NCBI RefSeq assembly: GCF_022179185.1
Contig: NZ_BPQJ01000021.1
Coordinates: 1 to 64,000, forward strand
Source of the DNA: Methylobacterium frigidaeris
Lineage (GTDB): Bacteria; Pseudomonadota; Alphaproteobacteria; Rhizobiales; Beijerinckiaceae
Length of the DNA: 64,000 nucleotides
Reading direction: 5' to 3'
Under the pieces are notes generated by a model, which was given only the letters and a program-made list of their open reading frames with translations, did no database searches and had not been told where the DNA came from. How positions within the stretch are numbered: position 1 is the first letter of the stretch; every line of letters begins with the position of its first letter. Made by a program: the position numbers and the translations under genes. Shown piece after piece: positions 18,019-26,453 of this stretch.

Positions 18019-18064
18019 CGGACCGGATGGGCACCACCGCCCTCACTTCCAAGGAGAATGCCTG

Positions 18065-18562
18065 ATGCGAAGCCTTCTCGCCGCCCTCCTGTGCCTCTCG
18101 GCCGCGCCGGCCTGCGCCGGGGGCTTCGCGCTGCGCGACCTCACCGCAGTGGCCGACGAGGCCGGGGCGGCCCTCGGCCGGGGCTACGCGGCGCGGGCCG
18201 CCCCGGAGCGGCTCACCCTGATGTGTACGACCTGCGACGGCGCGCCGATGGTCGACCTGCTGCTCGGCCGCCAGGCCGACGGGACCGAGGAGCGGGTGCG
18301 CGCCGGCCGGACCTCGATGGCGCAGCTCGAATCGCTGTGCCGGGCGCGCAGCCCGGATTGCCGGCTGTCCGCCCTGTCGGTGGCCCCGGCGGTCGGCTGG
18401 GTCACCAGCTACAGCATCGGGTCGAGCGCGGGCGCGACGGCGGTCGTCCTGCGCGACAGCGACCTCCTGACGATTCGGGCGCTCGCGGGCAGCCGCGAGG
18501 TGGCGGCGCGCCAAGTCGAGATCCTGGCGCGCAAGGTCGCCCCACGCATCGTCGGCCGGTGA
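18065..18562 (+). CDS. Exported protein of unknown function
   Basis: This 165-residue protein has a signal peptide (LLAALLCLSAAPACAGG; the Cys near the end could also allow a lipoprotein reading, though the -1/-3 pattern fits signal peptidase I). The mature part has a CTTCDGAPMVDLLLGR motif and a second Cys pair (CRARSPDC). A strand-rich C-terminus follows (GATAVVLRDSDLLTIRALA). No family recognised. It sits 46 bp after the DUF4384-like gene behind an AAGGAGAATG ribosome site. Confidence 0.6.
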   Translation: MRSLLAALLCLSAAPACAGGFALRDLTAVADEAGAALGRGYAARAAPERLTLMCTTCDGAPMVDLLLGRQADGTEERVRAGRTSMAQLESLCRARSPDCRLSALSVAPAVGWVTSYSIGSSAGATAVVLRDSDLLTIRALAGSREVAARQVEILARKVAPRIVGR

Positions 18563-18641
18563 CGGGAGTCCCGGGGGTGACGGGCGTCCAGGCCGGGGGT
18601 ATCGATGGGCGACGGACCGGCGCGGAGCTGAGGGCGGACGC

Positions 18642-20048
18642 ATGACCGGCGGATACGACGAATGCTGCGCCGCCGACCTCGCCGCCGTGGCCGAGGGCCG
18701 CGACCTCTCCCGCGAGAGCCGGGCCTGGCTCGCCCGGGTCGTTGCCGGCGCGGTGCGGCCGAACCGCGACAAGCCGCTCTGGGACCTCGCCCACGCCCTC
18801 GCCGCCCTGGCGCGGCTCACCGGCGCCCGGGACGGGCGCGACCTCGTCACCCTCGCCCTCGATCCGTGGCTCGCCCGGGCCGACCGGCTCGAGGCCCGGT
18901 TCGCCGGCACGGGCGACGCGGTCGATGCCCACGGGCCGAGCCTGCCGGACGGGGAGACGGGCTGGCGCACGACCTGGGCCGGCCTCGCGCGGCTCCTGGC
19001 GCTGGCCGAGTTCGTGCTGACGGCGGAGGAGCTGGCGCAGTTCGCTGCCGTGACTGGATGGCTCGACGACCTCGCAGCGGCGCCGGATGCCGAGGGCGCC
19101 GCCGCCTTGAGCCGTCGCCTGGCGCGCCATCTCGCCGCCTATCGCCACGCGCATCTGCCGCTCGCCCCGCTGGAGCGGCGCTTCCGGGCGATCCTCCGCT
19201 TCCTCGACGGGCGCCGCGCCTTCACCGACGACGACATCCTCGGGTTCTGGCGCGGCCAGATGCGTGAGGGCGAGCGGCCGGGCTTCCGCACGATCGCCGA
19301 ACATTTCGTGACCTTCGAGGCGGCTTCCGCCCTGCTCGGCGGCCTCGCGGAACTCGCCGCGCCCGCCTCGCTCGACGCGGTCGAGGGCTGGGACGAGCGG
19401 CTCGACGCCTCGCTGGCGGACCTCGCGGCGGCCGAGCCGGCCGAGACCCTGGCGGCCCTGCTCGCCGCCCTGCCCGATGGGCCGAAGATCCTGACGGGGG
19501 CGGAGCGCGACGACCTCGCCGAGTTCCTGCGCCTCGAGCCGTTCCACCGCACCCGCCCGCTCACGACCCTGCGGGCCGCGAGCTTCGGGCGGGTTCAGTC
19601 CGGCCTCGCCAACCGCCTGCGCCGCGGCGGCGGCGGGGCGGGAATCACCGAGCGTACGGCCTGCGCCGAGGCCGAGACCTACCCGGCGCTGGCCGAGCGG
19701 ATCGCGGCGCTGACCGCGCATCTCGACCGGATGCTGCGGATCGCAGCCGCGCTCCGGGTCCCGGCGGAGGCCGAGGGCCTTCCCCCAGAGGCACGCACTG
19801 CCCTCGCGGCGGCGCTCGTCGACATCCGCCGGGTCCGGCGCGCCGGCTTCGACGACCCCGACCGGCTCGCGGCGGGGTTCGCCGCCGCGGATGCCGCCCT
19901 GCTGCGGCTCGCCGAGGAGGCCGGCCGGCTCGCCCGCGCCGTCGCCGGCCTCGCCCGGCAGCGGCCGCTCGACGCGGCCTTCGCGACGGACCGGGACGTC
20001 TTCGCCAACGCCTTCGCCGAGGCCTACGCCGCGGAGGCGACCGCGTGA
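18642..20048 (+). CDS. Cytoplasmic all-helical protein of unknown function
   Basis: This 468-residue protein has no signal peptide or membrane segment and is almost wholly alpha-helical by composition (LARVVAGAVRPNRDKPLWDL, GWRTTWAGLARLLALAEF). It has no recognisable catalytic motif. Two parts stand out: FRAILRFLDGRRAFTDDDIL around residue 180, and a coiled-coil-prone C-terminal third. Its stop overlaps the next start (GTGA), placing it in a tight three-gene unit of non-exported proteins within a run of exported ones. It may act as an inner-side partner or regulator of the membrane protein two genes on; that is inference. Confidence 0.6.
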   Translation: MTGGYDECCAADLAAVAEGRDLSRESRAWLARVVAGAVRPNRDKPLWDLAHALAALARLTGARDGRDLVTLALDPWLARADRLEARFAGTGDAVDAHGPSLPDGETGWRTTWAGLARLLALAEFVLTAEELAQFAAVTGWLDDLAAAPDAEGAAALSRRLARHLAAYRHAHLPLAPLERRFRAILRFLDGRRAFTDDDILGFWRGQMREGERPGFRTIAEHFVTFEAASALLGGLAELAAPASLDAVEGWDERLDASLADLAAAEPAETLAALLAALPDGPKILTGAERDDLAEFLRLEPFHRTRPLTTLRAASFGRVQSGLANRLRRGGGGAGITERTACAEAETYPALAERIAALTAHLDRMLRIAAALRVPAEAEGLPPEARTALAAALVDIRRVRRAGFDDPDRLAAGFAAADAALLRLAEEAGRLARAVAGLARQRPLDAAFATDRDVFANAFAEAYAAEATA

Positions 20049-20566
20049 GCGACGAGGCGCGCCTGCTCGCCGAGATCCACGCCGCCCGTACCCTGATGCG
20101 GGCGAGCGAACCCGGCCGCACCGACAGCCGCCTCGGCACGGCAGCGCTCTGGGCCTACGCCACCCGTGCGGTGGACGGACCGGTCGACCTCGCGGTGGTG
20201 CGGGCGATCCGCGCCGATCCGGCGACCGCCCGGCGGTACCGCACCATGCTCGCAGGCCAGGCGATCGCCCATGCACCGCTCGCCGCTGCGGCCTCGGACG
20301 GCGCGGTCGCATCGCGCCGGGTCGGCCCCTTCACTCTCGAGATCCTGCCCGCGGACGAGGAGGCGCCACCGCTCCTGGTGCTGCGCGGCAGCGCGACGCG
20401 GCCGCCGCGAGCCATCGAGGCGATGCTCGGCGACGAGACGGCACGGCTGGCCCTGCCGTCGGCGATCGACGGCGCGATCCTCATCGCCCTCGATCCGGCG
20501 GTGCCGGAGGCAGCCCGGCTCGGCGCGATGCTGCGGGACCGAGCCTGCGCGGTGTTCCTGCTGTGA
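20045..20566 (+). CDS. Anti-sigma-like cytoplasmic protein
   Basis: This 173-residue protein begins with helices that recall the N-terminus of anti-sigma factors (DLAVVRAIRADPATARRYRT, then AGQAIAH). It continues with a beta-rich second half (VGPFTLEILPADEEAPPLLV, then GAILIALDP). There is no zinc motif and no membrane helix, so it is not a standard anti-sigma protein. The GTG start is fixed by its four-base overlap with the upstream gene. It ends seven bases before the next gene's ATG. Role unknown; the family link is a weak resemblance. Confidence 0.5.
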   Translation: MSDEARLLAEIHAARTLMRASEPGRTDSRLGTAALWAYATRAVDGPVDLAVVRAIRADPATARRYRTMLAGQAIAHAPLAAAASDGAVASRRVGPFTLEILPADEEAPPLLVLRGSATRPPRAIEAMLGDETARLALPSAIDGAILIALDPAVPEAARLGAMLRDRACAVFLL

Positions 20567-20573
20567 CGGCGGC

Positions 20574-21740
20574 ATGAAGCAGGCCTCGATCGATCCGGTC
20601 TCCGTCCTGGTCGTCGTCCCGACCACCGGCGGTCCGGTGGTGCTGCGTAGCCTCAAGAGCCGCCCCGGCCTGCCGGCCTCCGCCGCCTTCGCGGCCGGCG
20701 ACTACCGGCCCCTGCCCTGGTCGGGCGACTATGCGCGGCTCGCCGCTGCCGGCGGGCCGCTGTCGCGCCTCGCGGGCGGGGATGCCGGGACCTATGAGTT
20801 GCGGCTCACCGGGTCGTTCGATGCCGGGCGCTCGTGGGAGGTACCGGTCTGCCTCGCCCACGGCCTTCTGGCGCGAGGTTACAGCCTCACCGCCGATCCG
20901 GAGGCGGCCGACCTCGTCCTGTGGGCAACGGGTGCGGTCGACCTCGACCTCGCGGTTCTGCCCGGCGACTACGCGCTCCTCGACAAGCTCGCGCGCTCCC
21001 GCGACCTGCTCGCAGCGGCGGCGCGCGCCGACCTCGCGGTCCTCTTGCCCGACGGGCCCGAGGCGGCGGAGGCCGCGCGGGCGTTTCGCGCCCTCGGGCG
21101 GGCGCGCCCGCCGGTGATCCTGCCGGCCGCAGGAGTGCCGGCCGCCCTCGCGGCGCTGACGCGGCCAGAGCCTCCGGCGGCCTCCGGGCGGCGCGCCGCC
21201 CTCCTCGCCGCGCCTGCCGCACTCCTGGTTGCCACAGGCCTCGCCGCCGGGTTCGCCCTGCTACGCGCACTCCCGGAGGCGGATCGGCCGATCGTTGCAG
21301 TGACGGCGCCCCTCCCGGGCGAGCCCGGGCCCCCGGTCGCCCCCGCGGTGGCGAGCGCGGTCGTGGTGGAGGAGCTGGCCGCTCCGGCGGGCTCGTCGTG
21401 CCGGCGCGTCGCCTTCGGAGCCGACCCGCCGGTGCGGCGCCCGGTCCCGGCGGAAGCGCCGGGCCGGCTGCGGGCGAGCCGCCTCGCGCCGGACCTGTGC
21501 GGTCTCGCCTTCCACTCCGGAGCATCCGGCGCGCGGGTGACGGTGGGCCCGGAACTCGCCGCCGCCGCGCTGCCGCCGACCCGGCTGCCCGACGGGGCGC
21601 AGGCCTATTTCCTGCGCGAGGGCGCCCGGCGAAACCTCGTCTACACGGTCCAGGTGATGACGGGCTCTGCCGATTCGGACCCGGGCGCCGCGAACCCGTC
21701 GGGCACCGCCGATCGGCTCGTCCACGGCCTCGTGCCGTAA
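20574..21740 (+). CDS. Single-pass membrane protein with a Lon/S16-like cytoplasmic domain
   Basis: This 388-residue protein has no signal peptide. Residues about 70-200 follow the order of elements in the Lon (S16) proteolytic fold: an RLTGSFDAGRSWEV strand and helix where Lon has its Ser, a VLWATGAVDLD strand, then YALLDKL (Lon Lys position), LAVLLPDG and a closing PAALAAL helix. The nucleophile site reads RSWEV instead of PSAG, so any activity is doubtful. One membrane helix (about 212-230) leads to a periplasmic C-terminal domain with two cysteines. It ends the three-gene cytoplasmic unit and precedes the trypsin-like gene. A role in passing a signal across the membrane is inference. Confidence 0.5.
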   Translation: MKQASIDPVSVLVVVPTTGGPVVLRSLKSRPGLPASAAFAAGDYRPLPWSGDYARLAAAGGPLSRLAGGDAGTYELRLTGSFDAGRSWEVPVCLAHGLLARGYSLTADPEAADLVLWATGAVDLDLAVLPGDYALLDKLARSRDLLAAAARADLAVLLPDGPEAAEAARAFRALGRARPPVILPAAGVPAALAALTRPEPPAASGRRAALLAAPAALLVATGLAAGFALLRALPEADRPIVAVTAPLPGEPGPPVAPAVASAVVVEELAAPAGSSCRRVAFGADPPVRRPVPAEAPGRLRASRLAPDLCGLAFHSGASGARVTVGPELAAAALPPTRLPDGAQAYFLREGARRNLVYTVQVMTGSADSDPGAANPSGTADRLVHGLVP

Positions 21741-21823
21741 AGACTGTTCCCGGCCCAGGATCGACTTGTTTTGACTTGCTGGCCGGCAGACGGCATAAAG
21801 CCGGCGCCGAGAGGAGAACAGCG

Positions 21824-22840
21824 ATGGCCACAAGCCACCGGACACGCCGCTCGACGAAGAGGAAAATTTGGATATTTTTCGGTCTGATCCTCGCGCTCGG
21901 CGCGGCTGAGCCGGCGCGGGCACAGAGCGTCGGCTTCGATCCTGCCGATTACGGTCGCGCGCAGCTGCCGCTGCGGCAGACCACCGGCGACGCGGCCGCC
22001 TATGTCGACCGCAACAAGGGCGCGTTCGAGCCGATCGCCGAGCTCGATCCGCGCGACGGGCTCGCCGCCCTCGCCCGCCCGATCGGCCGGGTCGACATCG
22101 TGCTCAAGAACGCCCGCACCGGCCAGACGGTCGGCGCCTCCTGCACCGGCGCGCTGCTGCCGGGCGATTACGTGCTGACCAACCACCACTGCCTGCCGCA
22201 ATCGGGCGACCTGACCCCGGTCAAGGCCTCGATCCTGATGGATTACCTGACCCTCGACGGGCAGGGCTCGCGGCGGTTCGAGATCGACCCGAAGCCGGTC
22301 GAGTTCGACGCGCGCCTCGACTACGCCCTCGCCCGCGCCGCCGGCAACCCGACCGCGACCTACGGGGCGGCCCGGCTCTCGGGCGAGGCGGTGCCCGGCA
22401 ACCGCTCGATGCTCGTCATCCACCACCCCCTCGGGCGGCCGAAGGTAATGAGCCGCTTCCGCTGCTTCGCCCTCAAGGAGCAGGGCGAGGGGCCTGACCT
22501 GCGCCACCGCTGCGACACGCTCGGCGGCTCCTCGGGCTCGCTGATGTTCGACGCCTCGGTGGCGGGCGTCGCGCTGCACAAGGAGGGCGGCCTCGACCCG
22601 AAGGACCCGTCAAGCTTCAACGCCGCGACCCGCCTCTCGGCGATCCTCGGCCGCAGCCGCATCCTGTCCGAGATCGCGGCACACCAGGGCCGGCCGGCCG
22701 CGGCCACGGCGGCCGCAGATCCAGTGCCGCAGCCGGCCACTCCGGCGACGAGGCCCTCCGCCTCACCTGCAGCCGCCCCGCCCGCACCCGACGGTCCCCT
22801 CGATCCGGGTCGGATGAACGCGATCCTGCGCGGACGCTGA
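21824..22840 (+). CDS. Exported trypsin-like serine protease
   Basis: This 338-residue protein has a signal peptide (IFFGLILALGAAEPARA). A chymotrypsin-fold (S1) peptidase follows, with the triad visible: His122 in LTNHHCL, Asp166 in LDYALARA and Ser237 in GGSSGSLMF. CDTLGGSSGS contains the expected Cys before the nucleophile. A Pro/Ala-rich tail (residues 290-325) is probably a flexible linker or wall-spanning stretch. Substrate preference cannot be read. A GAGGAG site eight bases before the ATG fixes the start. Together with the caspase-like protein it makes this a two-protease cluster; zymogen-type cascades are a possible model. Confidence 0.85.
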   Translation: MATSHRTRRSTKRKIWIFFGLILALGAAEPARAQSVGFDPADYGRAQLPLRQTTGDAAAYVDRNKGAFEPIAELDPRDGLAALARPIGRVDIVLKNARTGQTVGASCTGALLPGDYVLTNHHCLPQSGDLTPVKASILMDYLTLDGQGSRRFEIDPKPVEFDARLDYALARAAGNPTATYGAARLSGEAVPGNRSMLVIHHPLGRPKVMSRFRCFALKEQGEGPDLRHRCDTLGGSSGSLMFDASVAGVALHKEGGLDPKDPSSFNAATRLSAILGRSRILSEIAAHQGRPAAATAAADPVPQPATPATRPSASPAAAPPAPDGPLDPGRMNAILRGR

Positions 22841-22949
22841 TCTTTTCTCGAGACGATCTGCGCGCCGGCGCGGCGAGAACCGCTCTGGCTCGTCCAGGCA
22901 CGGGGTGCGACGGGCAAGAAGCAAGGCCCCGGAGGAGGAGAGCGGAACC

Positions 22950-23798
22950 ATGCGGATCGACGACACGCCCGCGCGGCCGACCATCACCGCGGACGCCGCC
23001 CTGCGGCGCACGGTCAGGCGCCGTCTCGGCCGCTCCTGCCTCGCGATGGCCTTGGGCCTCGTCGTCGCCCTCGGCGGCGCGGCGCGGGCGAACCCGCTGA
23101 CCGAGGCGCCCGGCGCCCGGGAGAGGCTAAACGAGGCCGGGCCGGCGGAGGCGAAGACCCGCAATCCGTCGGCGACCGCCATCATCCGCTCCCTCGCCCC
23201 CTTCGCCGACGGGAATCCGGGACTTCCGCCCGGCGCGCCGGCGCGGGCGCTCAGCCCGGACGACGGCGGGCCGTCCGTCCGCGTCGATCCGATCCGGACG
23301 GTCGATCTCACGGTGTTCTTCGCCTACGACAGCGCCCGCCTGACGTCGGAGGCGCGGATCCAGCTCGAGCCGCTCGGCCAGGCGCTCGCCGCGCGCGACC
23401 TCGCCGGCCACGGCTTCCTCATCGCCGGCCACACCGACGCGGCGGGCGCGCCCGCCCACAACCGGCGTCTGTCCCTCGCCCGGGCCCGGGCGGTGCGGGC
23501 CCACCTCGTCGAGACCTACGGCATCCCGCCGGAGCGGCTGCGCGTGCATGGCTGGGGCTCGAGCCGCCCGAAGGACCCGGCCGCCCCGCTGTCGCGGGTC
23601 AACCGGCGGGTTGAGGTCAGCCTGATCGCGCCCGCCCGCCAAGGCGGGCTCCGTTTCCCCGGACCGGCCGCCGAGACGGTCTGTGCGGCTCCGGTCCCGG
23701 CCTTGACCGGTCCGACCTTGGCCGACCCGCGCCGGCGCGTGGCCCTCGACCTCGACGATTTCGACGCGGCGCCGACGCCGCTGCCCTGCTCCGAGTGA
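22950..23798 (+). CDS. OmpA-family peptidoglycan-binding protein
   Basis: This 282-residue protein has a long charged leader, then a hydrophobic export signal (CLAMALGLVVALGGAARA). The C-terminal OmpA-like domain (about 115-230) begins TVDLTVFFAYDSARLTSEA. It contains the wall-binding Asp and Arg residues in GHTDAAG and NRRLSLARARAVRAHL, ending NRRVEVSLI. Such domains hold proteins to the cell wall. The frame is open from 22905, but GGAGGAG just before 22950 makes that the better start. It would anchor the cluster's secreted parts at the envelope. Confidence 0.85.
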   Translation: MRIDDTPARPTITADAALRRTVRRRLGRSCLAMALGLVVALGGAARANPLTEAPGARERLNEAGPAEAKTRNPSATAIIRSLAPFADGNPGLPPGAPARALSPDDGGPSVRVDPIRTVDLTVFFAYDSARLTSEARIQLEPLGQALAARDLAGHGFLIAGHTDAAGAPAHNRRLSLARARAVRAHLVETYGIPPERLRVHGWGSSRPKDPAAPLSRVNRRVEVSLIAPARQGGLRFPGPAAETVCAAPVPALTGPTLADPRRRVALDLDDFDAAPTPLPCSE

Positions 23799-23827
23799 CC
23801 GACCAATCTGACCAACAGGAGGACACG

Positions 23828-24775
23828 ATGCTGCCCATCCGTGCCGCCGCGCGCCGCACCGCCCTCGCCGCGCTCTCCCTCGGCCTCCTCTTCGAAGGCC
23901 CAGCGCTCGCACAGCCCAAACCCACCGTCGTGGTGATGGGCGAGGATGCCGACGAGGATTCGGTGCCGCGCGGCAACCGCATCTTCCAGCGGGTGATCGC
24001 GGAACTCTCCGAGACGATGAACCTGCGCGGCTACAACGTCTACGACGAGACCGCGGTGGCGATGGGCTTCACTCAACCGAACCGGGTGCGCCGGCGCGAC
24101 GCCGAGCTGATCGAGGTCGCCCGCTCGGTCTCGAGCCCGCCCCTCGACGTGGTCGCGGTGTTCCAGATCTACGCCTCGGCGTCGAAATCGGCCTATTCGG
24201 ACATCGTGCGGCCGGAGGTGCGCATCCCGGGCCGGCTCCTCAACGTGCGCACCGGCCAGTCCCTCGGCTCGTTCGAGGTCGCGGGCGTGCAGCTGCCGCC
24301 GCTGCCGCAAGGGTGCGACCGCGAATGCCTGCTCGAGCGGGTCGGCACCGAAGCGAAGGTGATCGCCGGCGACGTCGCCGCGGCGCTCACCGCGAAGCTC
24401 GACGGGGTGGTGGCGCCCCGCCGCGGGGCCGATGCCGGCGCGGCCTCCGTCCCGGGTGCCGTCGCGGCGCCGGTCGCCGCCGGCCCCGCCGGAGAGGCCT
24501 GTGGCGGCCTGCCCACGGCCTACGTCGTGCGGCTCAACGGGTTCTCGGCCCAGGAGGTTCAGGCGGCCGAGGAGTACATGGCGGCGTTCCGCTGCTACGA
24601 GCACCACCGCCCGGTGCGGGCCGGGACGTCCGCCGCCGAGTACTGGTACGAGACCCGCTCCGACTCCGCCCGCCTCGGCCGCAACCTGCGCCTGATGCTC
24701 GAGCACATGAGCGCGCCCGGACAGGTCCAGTTCTCCGGCAACACCTTCGTGCTCAGCCGCGTCGCGACGCGCTGA
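23828..24775 (+). CDS. Exported CsgG-like/unknown secreted protein
   Basis: This 315-residue protein has a signal peptide (LAALSLGLLFEGPALAQ). Residues about 30-200 (TVVVMGEDADEDSVPRGNR, then YNVYDETAVAMGF, VARSVSSPPLDVVAVFQIYA, GRLLNVRTGQSLGSFEVAG) show an alpha/beta layout. It could relate to CsgG or TolB-N-like periplasmic domains that sense or bind partners. An Ala/Pro linker leads to a C-terminal domain (VRLNGFSAQEVQAAEEYM ... YEHHRPVRAG) that recalls a ferredoxin-like fold. Family name not known to me. The start at 23828 follows an AGGAGG site; the open frame begins 33 bp earlier and overlaps the OmpA stop. Confidence 0.6.
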   Translation: MLPIRAAARRTALAALSLGLLFEGPALAQPKPTVVVMGEDADEDSVPRGNRIFQRVIAELSETMNLRGYNVYDETAVAMGFTQPNRVRRRDAELIEVARSVSSPPLDVVAVFQIYASASKSAYSDIVRPEVRIPGRLLNVRTGQSLGSFEVAGVQLPPLPQGCDRECLLERVGTEAKVIAGDVAAALTAKLDGVVAPRRGADAGAASVPGAVAAPVAAGPAGEACGGLPTAYVVRLNGFSAQEVQAAEEYMAAFRCYEHHRPVRAGTSAAEYWYETRSDSARLGRNLRLMLEHMSAPGQVQFSGNTFVLSRVATR

Positions 24776-24807
24776 ACTCCTCGCCCTGAACTCCCGGAGA
24801 TTCCGCA

Positions 24808-25782
24808 ATGGCATCCTTCCTGTCCCGCGCCCCCGGCCGGCCCATTCTCGCTGTCGGCCGGCTCCTGGCCGTCCTCGGCCTCCTCGCCTCGCCCGCCCTC
24901 GCGGCCGAGGCGGTGTTCCCGGCCGCCGGCTCGGTCGGCCTGGTGCCGCCGCCCGGCATGACGCCTTCGAAGGGCTTCGCCGGGTTCGAGCACCGCTCGG
25001 GCGCCTCGATCCTCATCACGGAGATGCCGGCCGAAGCCTACGGCCAGCTCGTGGAGCGGTTCACCCCCGAGGCCCTGCGCGCGACCGGCTTCGAGGCTCG
25101 GGGTTCCGGCACCGTGCTCGGCGTTGCCGGCGGAGAGGGCCGGGTTCTGCGCGGCAGCCAGGCGGCCAACGGGCTCACCTACGCCAAGTGGGTCGCGGTG
25201 GTGCGCGGCGCCTCCGGTACCGGCCTCGTCACCGTGCAGGTGCCCGAGGCGGCGCGGGGCCAGATGCCGGACGAGGCGGTCGAGGCGGCGCTCTCGACGA
25301 TCGCGTTCCGGGCGCCCGGCAGCCTCGCCGACCAGATCGCGGCCCTGCCCTACACCGTCGGCGACCTCGCGGGCTTCCGCCCCGTGCGCGCGCTGATGGG
25401 CAACGCCCTGATGCTCACAGACGGCCCCAAGGACATCGACCCCGACGGCGCGCAGCCGTTGGTCGTCGTCGCCCCCTCGATGGGGCGGGCTGCCGTGCCG
25501 GAGGGCCAGGAGGGCGCCTTCGCCCGCAAGGCGCTCGCCACCTTCCGCGAGATCAAGGACGTCACGGTCACCGACGAGGACCGCGCGACCCGCGACGGCG
25601 CGGTGGTGCTGCGCCTGCGCGCCACCGGCTCGGATGCGAGGAGCGGCCGCCCGGTCGCCGTCACGCAGGTGATCCGGTTCGACGGGTCGACCTACCTGCG
25701 CGTCCTCGGCCTGGCGCCGGCGGCCCGACCCGAGGCGCTCGCCCGCGCCGAGCGCATGGCCGCCTCGGTCGCGATGCGATGA
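24808..25782 (+). CDS. Exported protein of unknown function
   Basis: This 324-residue protein has a signal peptide (LAVLGLLASPALAAE). The mature part reads as two similar alpha/beta halves (GMTPSKGFAGFEHRSGASIL ... VQVPEAARGQMPDEAVEAAL and LMLTDGPKDIDPDGAQPLVV ... TQVIRFDGSTYLRVLGLAP). This pattern recalls PsbP/DcrB-like periplasmic domains used for binding small ligands or proteins. That link is tentative. It starts 32 bp after the previous gene behind a CCGGAGA site. Confidence 0.6.
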   Translation: MASFLSRAPGRPILAVGRLLAVLGLLASPALAAEAVFPAAGSVGLVPPPGMTPSKGFAGFEHRSGASILITEMPAEAYGQLVERFTPEALRATGFEARGSGTVLGVAGGEGRVLRGSQAANGLTYAKWVAVVRGASGTGLVTVQVPEAARGQMPDEAVEAALSTIAFRAPGSLADQIAALPYTVGDLAGFRPVRALMGNALMLTDGPKDIDPDGAQPLVVVAPSMGRAAVPEGQEGAFARKALATFREIKDVTVTDEDRATRDGAVVLRLRATGSDARSGRPVAVTQVIRFDGSTYLRVLGLAPAARPEALARAERMAASVAMR

Positions 25783-25794
25783 GGGAAGCGTCGC

Positions 25795-26075
25795 GTGGCC
25801 TGTCGCGTCATCCTGCGTCCCGCCGCGCTCCTCGGCCTCGCCGCGGCGGCAAGCGTCGCGTGGGCCGGTCCGGCCGCCGACGTCCCGCGACTGGTGCGGG
25901 ATTGAGGCGCCCTCGACACCGCCTGCCGGGCGGGTGCGACGATCCCGCCACGCTCGACGCCTGCACCCGGCGCGACGCCGTCGACCGGCGGCTCGACGCG
26001 GCGGGACGGTGCTATAACCGGGCCGGCGATGCCGGATACCAGCGGGTCTGGCGCCCCTGCGGGACCTCGCGATGA
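25795..26075 (+). pseudogene. Broken gene for a small exported Cys-rich protein
   Basis: A GTG-started frame gives a signal peptide (LRPAALLGLAAAASVAWAG) and ends at TGA 25903-25905 after LVRD. Past the stop, the same frame (GALDTACRAG) and then a frame one base off (CDDPATLDACTRRDAVDRRL, CYNRAGDAGYQRVWRPC) read like the rest of a Cys-rich periplasmic protein. So both a stop codon and a one-base shift separate the halves. The Cys spacing recalls the LprI-like lysozyme-inhibitor group, but too little is left to be sure. The final TGA overlaps the next ATG. Confidence 0.5.
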
Positions 26076-26383
26076 GAGCGATGCCGCCGGGCGTCACCGG
26101 GCGCGGAAGGAACCGACGCATGCTCCTCCTCGGCGTGCTGATCATCTGGACCCCGTTCCTGCTGCTCGTCCTCTCCCTGGTCGTCACCCGCCTGACGGGG
26201 TGCACGGTCGACGAGGCCCGCGCGCAGCCCTGCCGGATCGCCGGCCTCGACATCGGCGGCCTGCTCTACACCCTGATGATGATGGGCTGGCTGGTGATCC
26301 CGCTCCTGCCCTTCATGGCGCTGACGCTGATCGGCGCCGCCGTCGCCGGCGTGCTGGCGCTGTTCGGGATCCGCTGGCCGTGA
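26072..26383 (+). CDS. Small membrane protein, two helices
   Basis: This 103-residue protein has two long hydrophobic helices (about 17-39, MLLLGVLIIWTPFLLLVLSL, and about 65-98). A short loop between them holds a Cys pair (TGCTVDEARAQPCRIAGLDI), likely periplasmic and possibly disulfide-bonded. ATG 26072 overlaps the stop of the preceding broken gene; Met at 26081 is an alternative. The family is unknown. Being coupled to a broken gene, its expression may have changed. Confidence 0.55.
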   Translation: MRAMPPGVTGRGRNRRMLLLGVLIIWTPFLLLVLSLVVTRLTGCTVDEARAQPCRIAGLDIGGLLYTLMMMGWLVIPLLPFMALTLIGAAVAGVLALFGIRWP

Positions 26384-26453
26384 GGCGGGCCCGGGTCCGG
26401 ACGGCGCCCGCCGGCGGGCCGTCCCCCATCCTCATCCGAGCGCGGAGCGCACC

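Noticed and set aside
18402-20312. 636-codon minus-strand open frame
   Set aside because: Arg/Gly/Pro-rich composition typical of antisense frames; overlaps several plus-strand genes with overlapping starts and stops.
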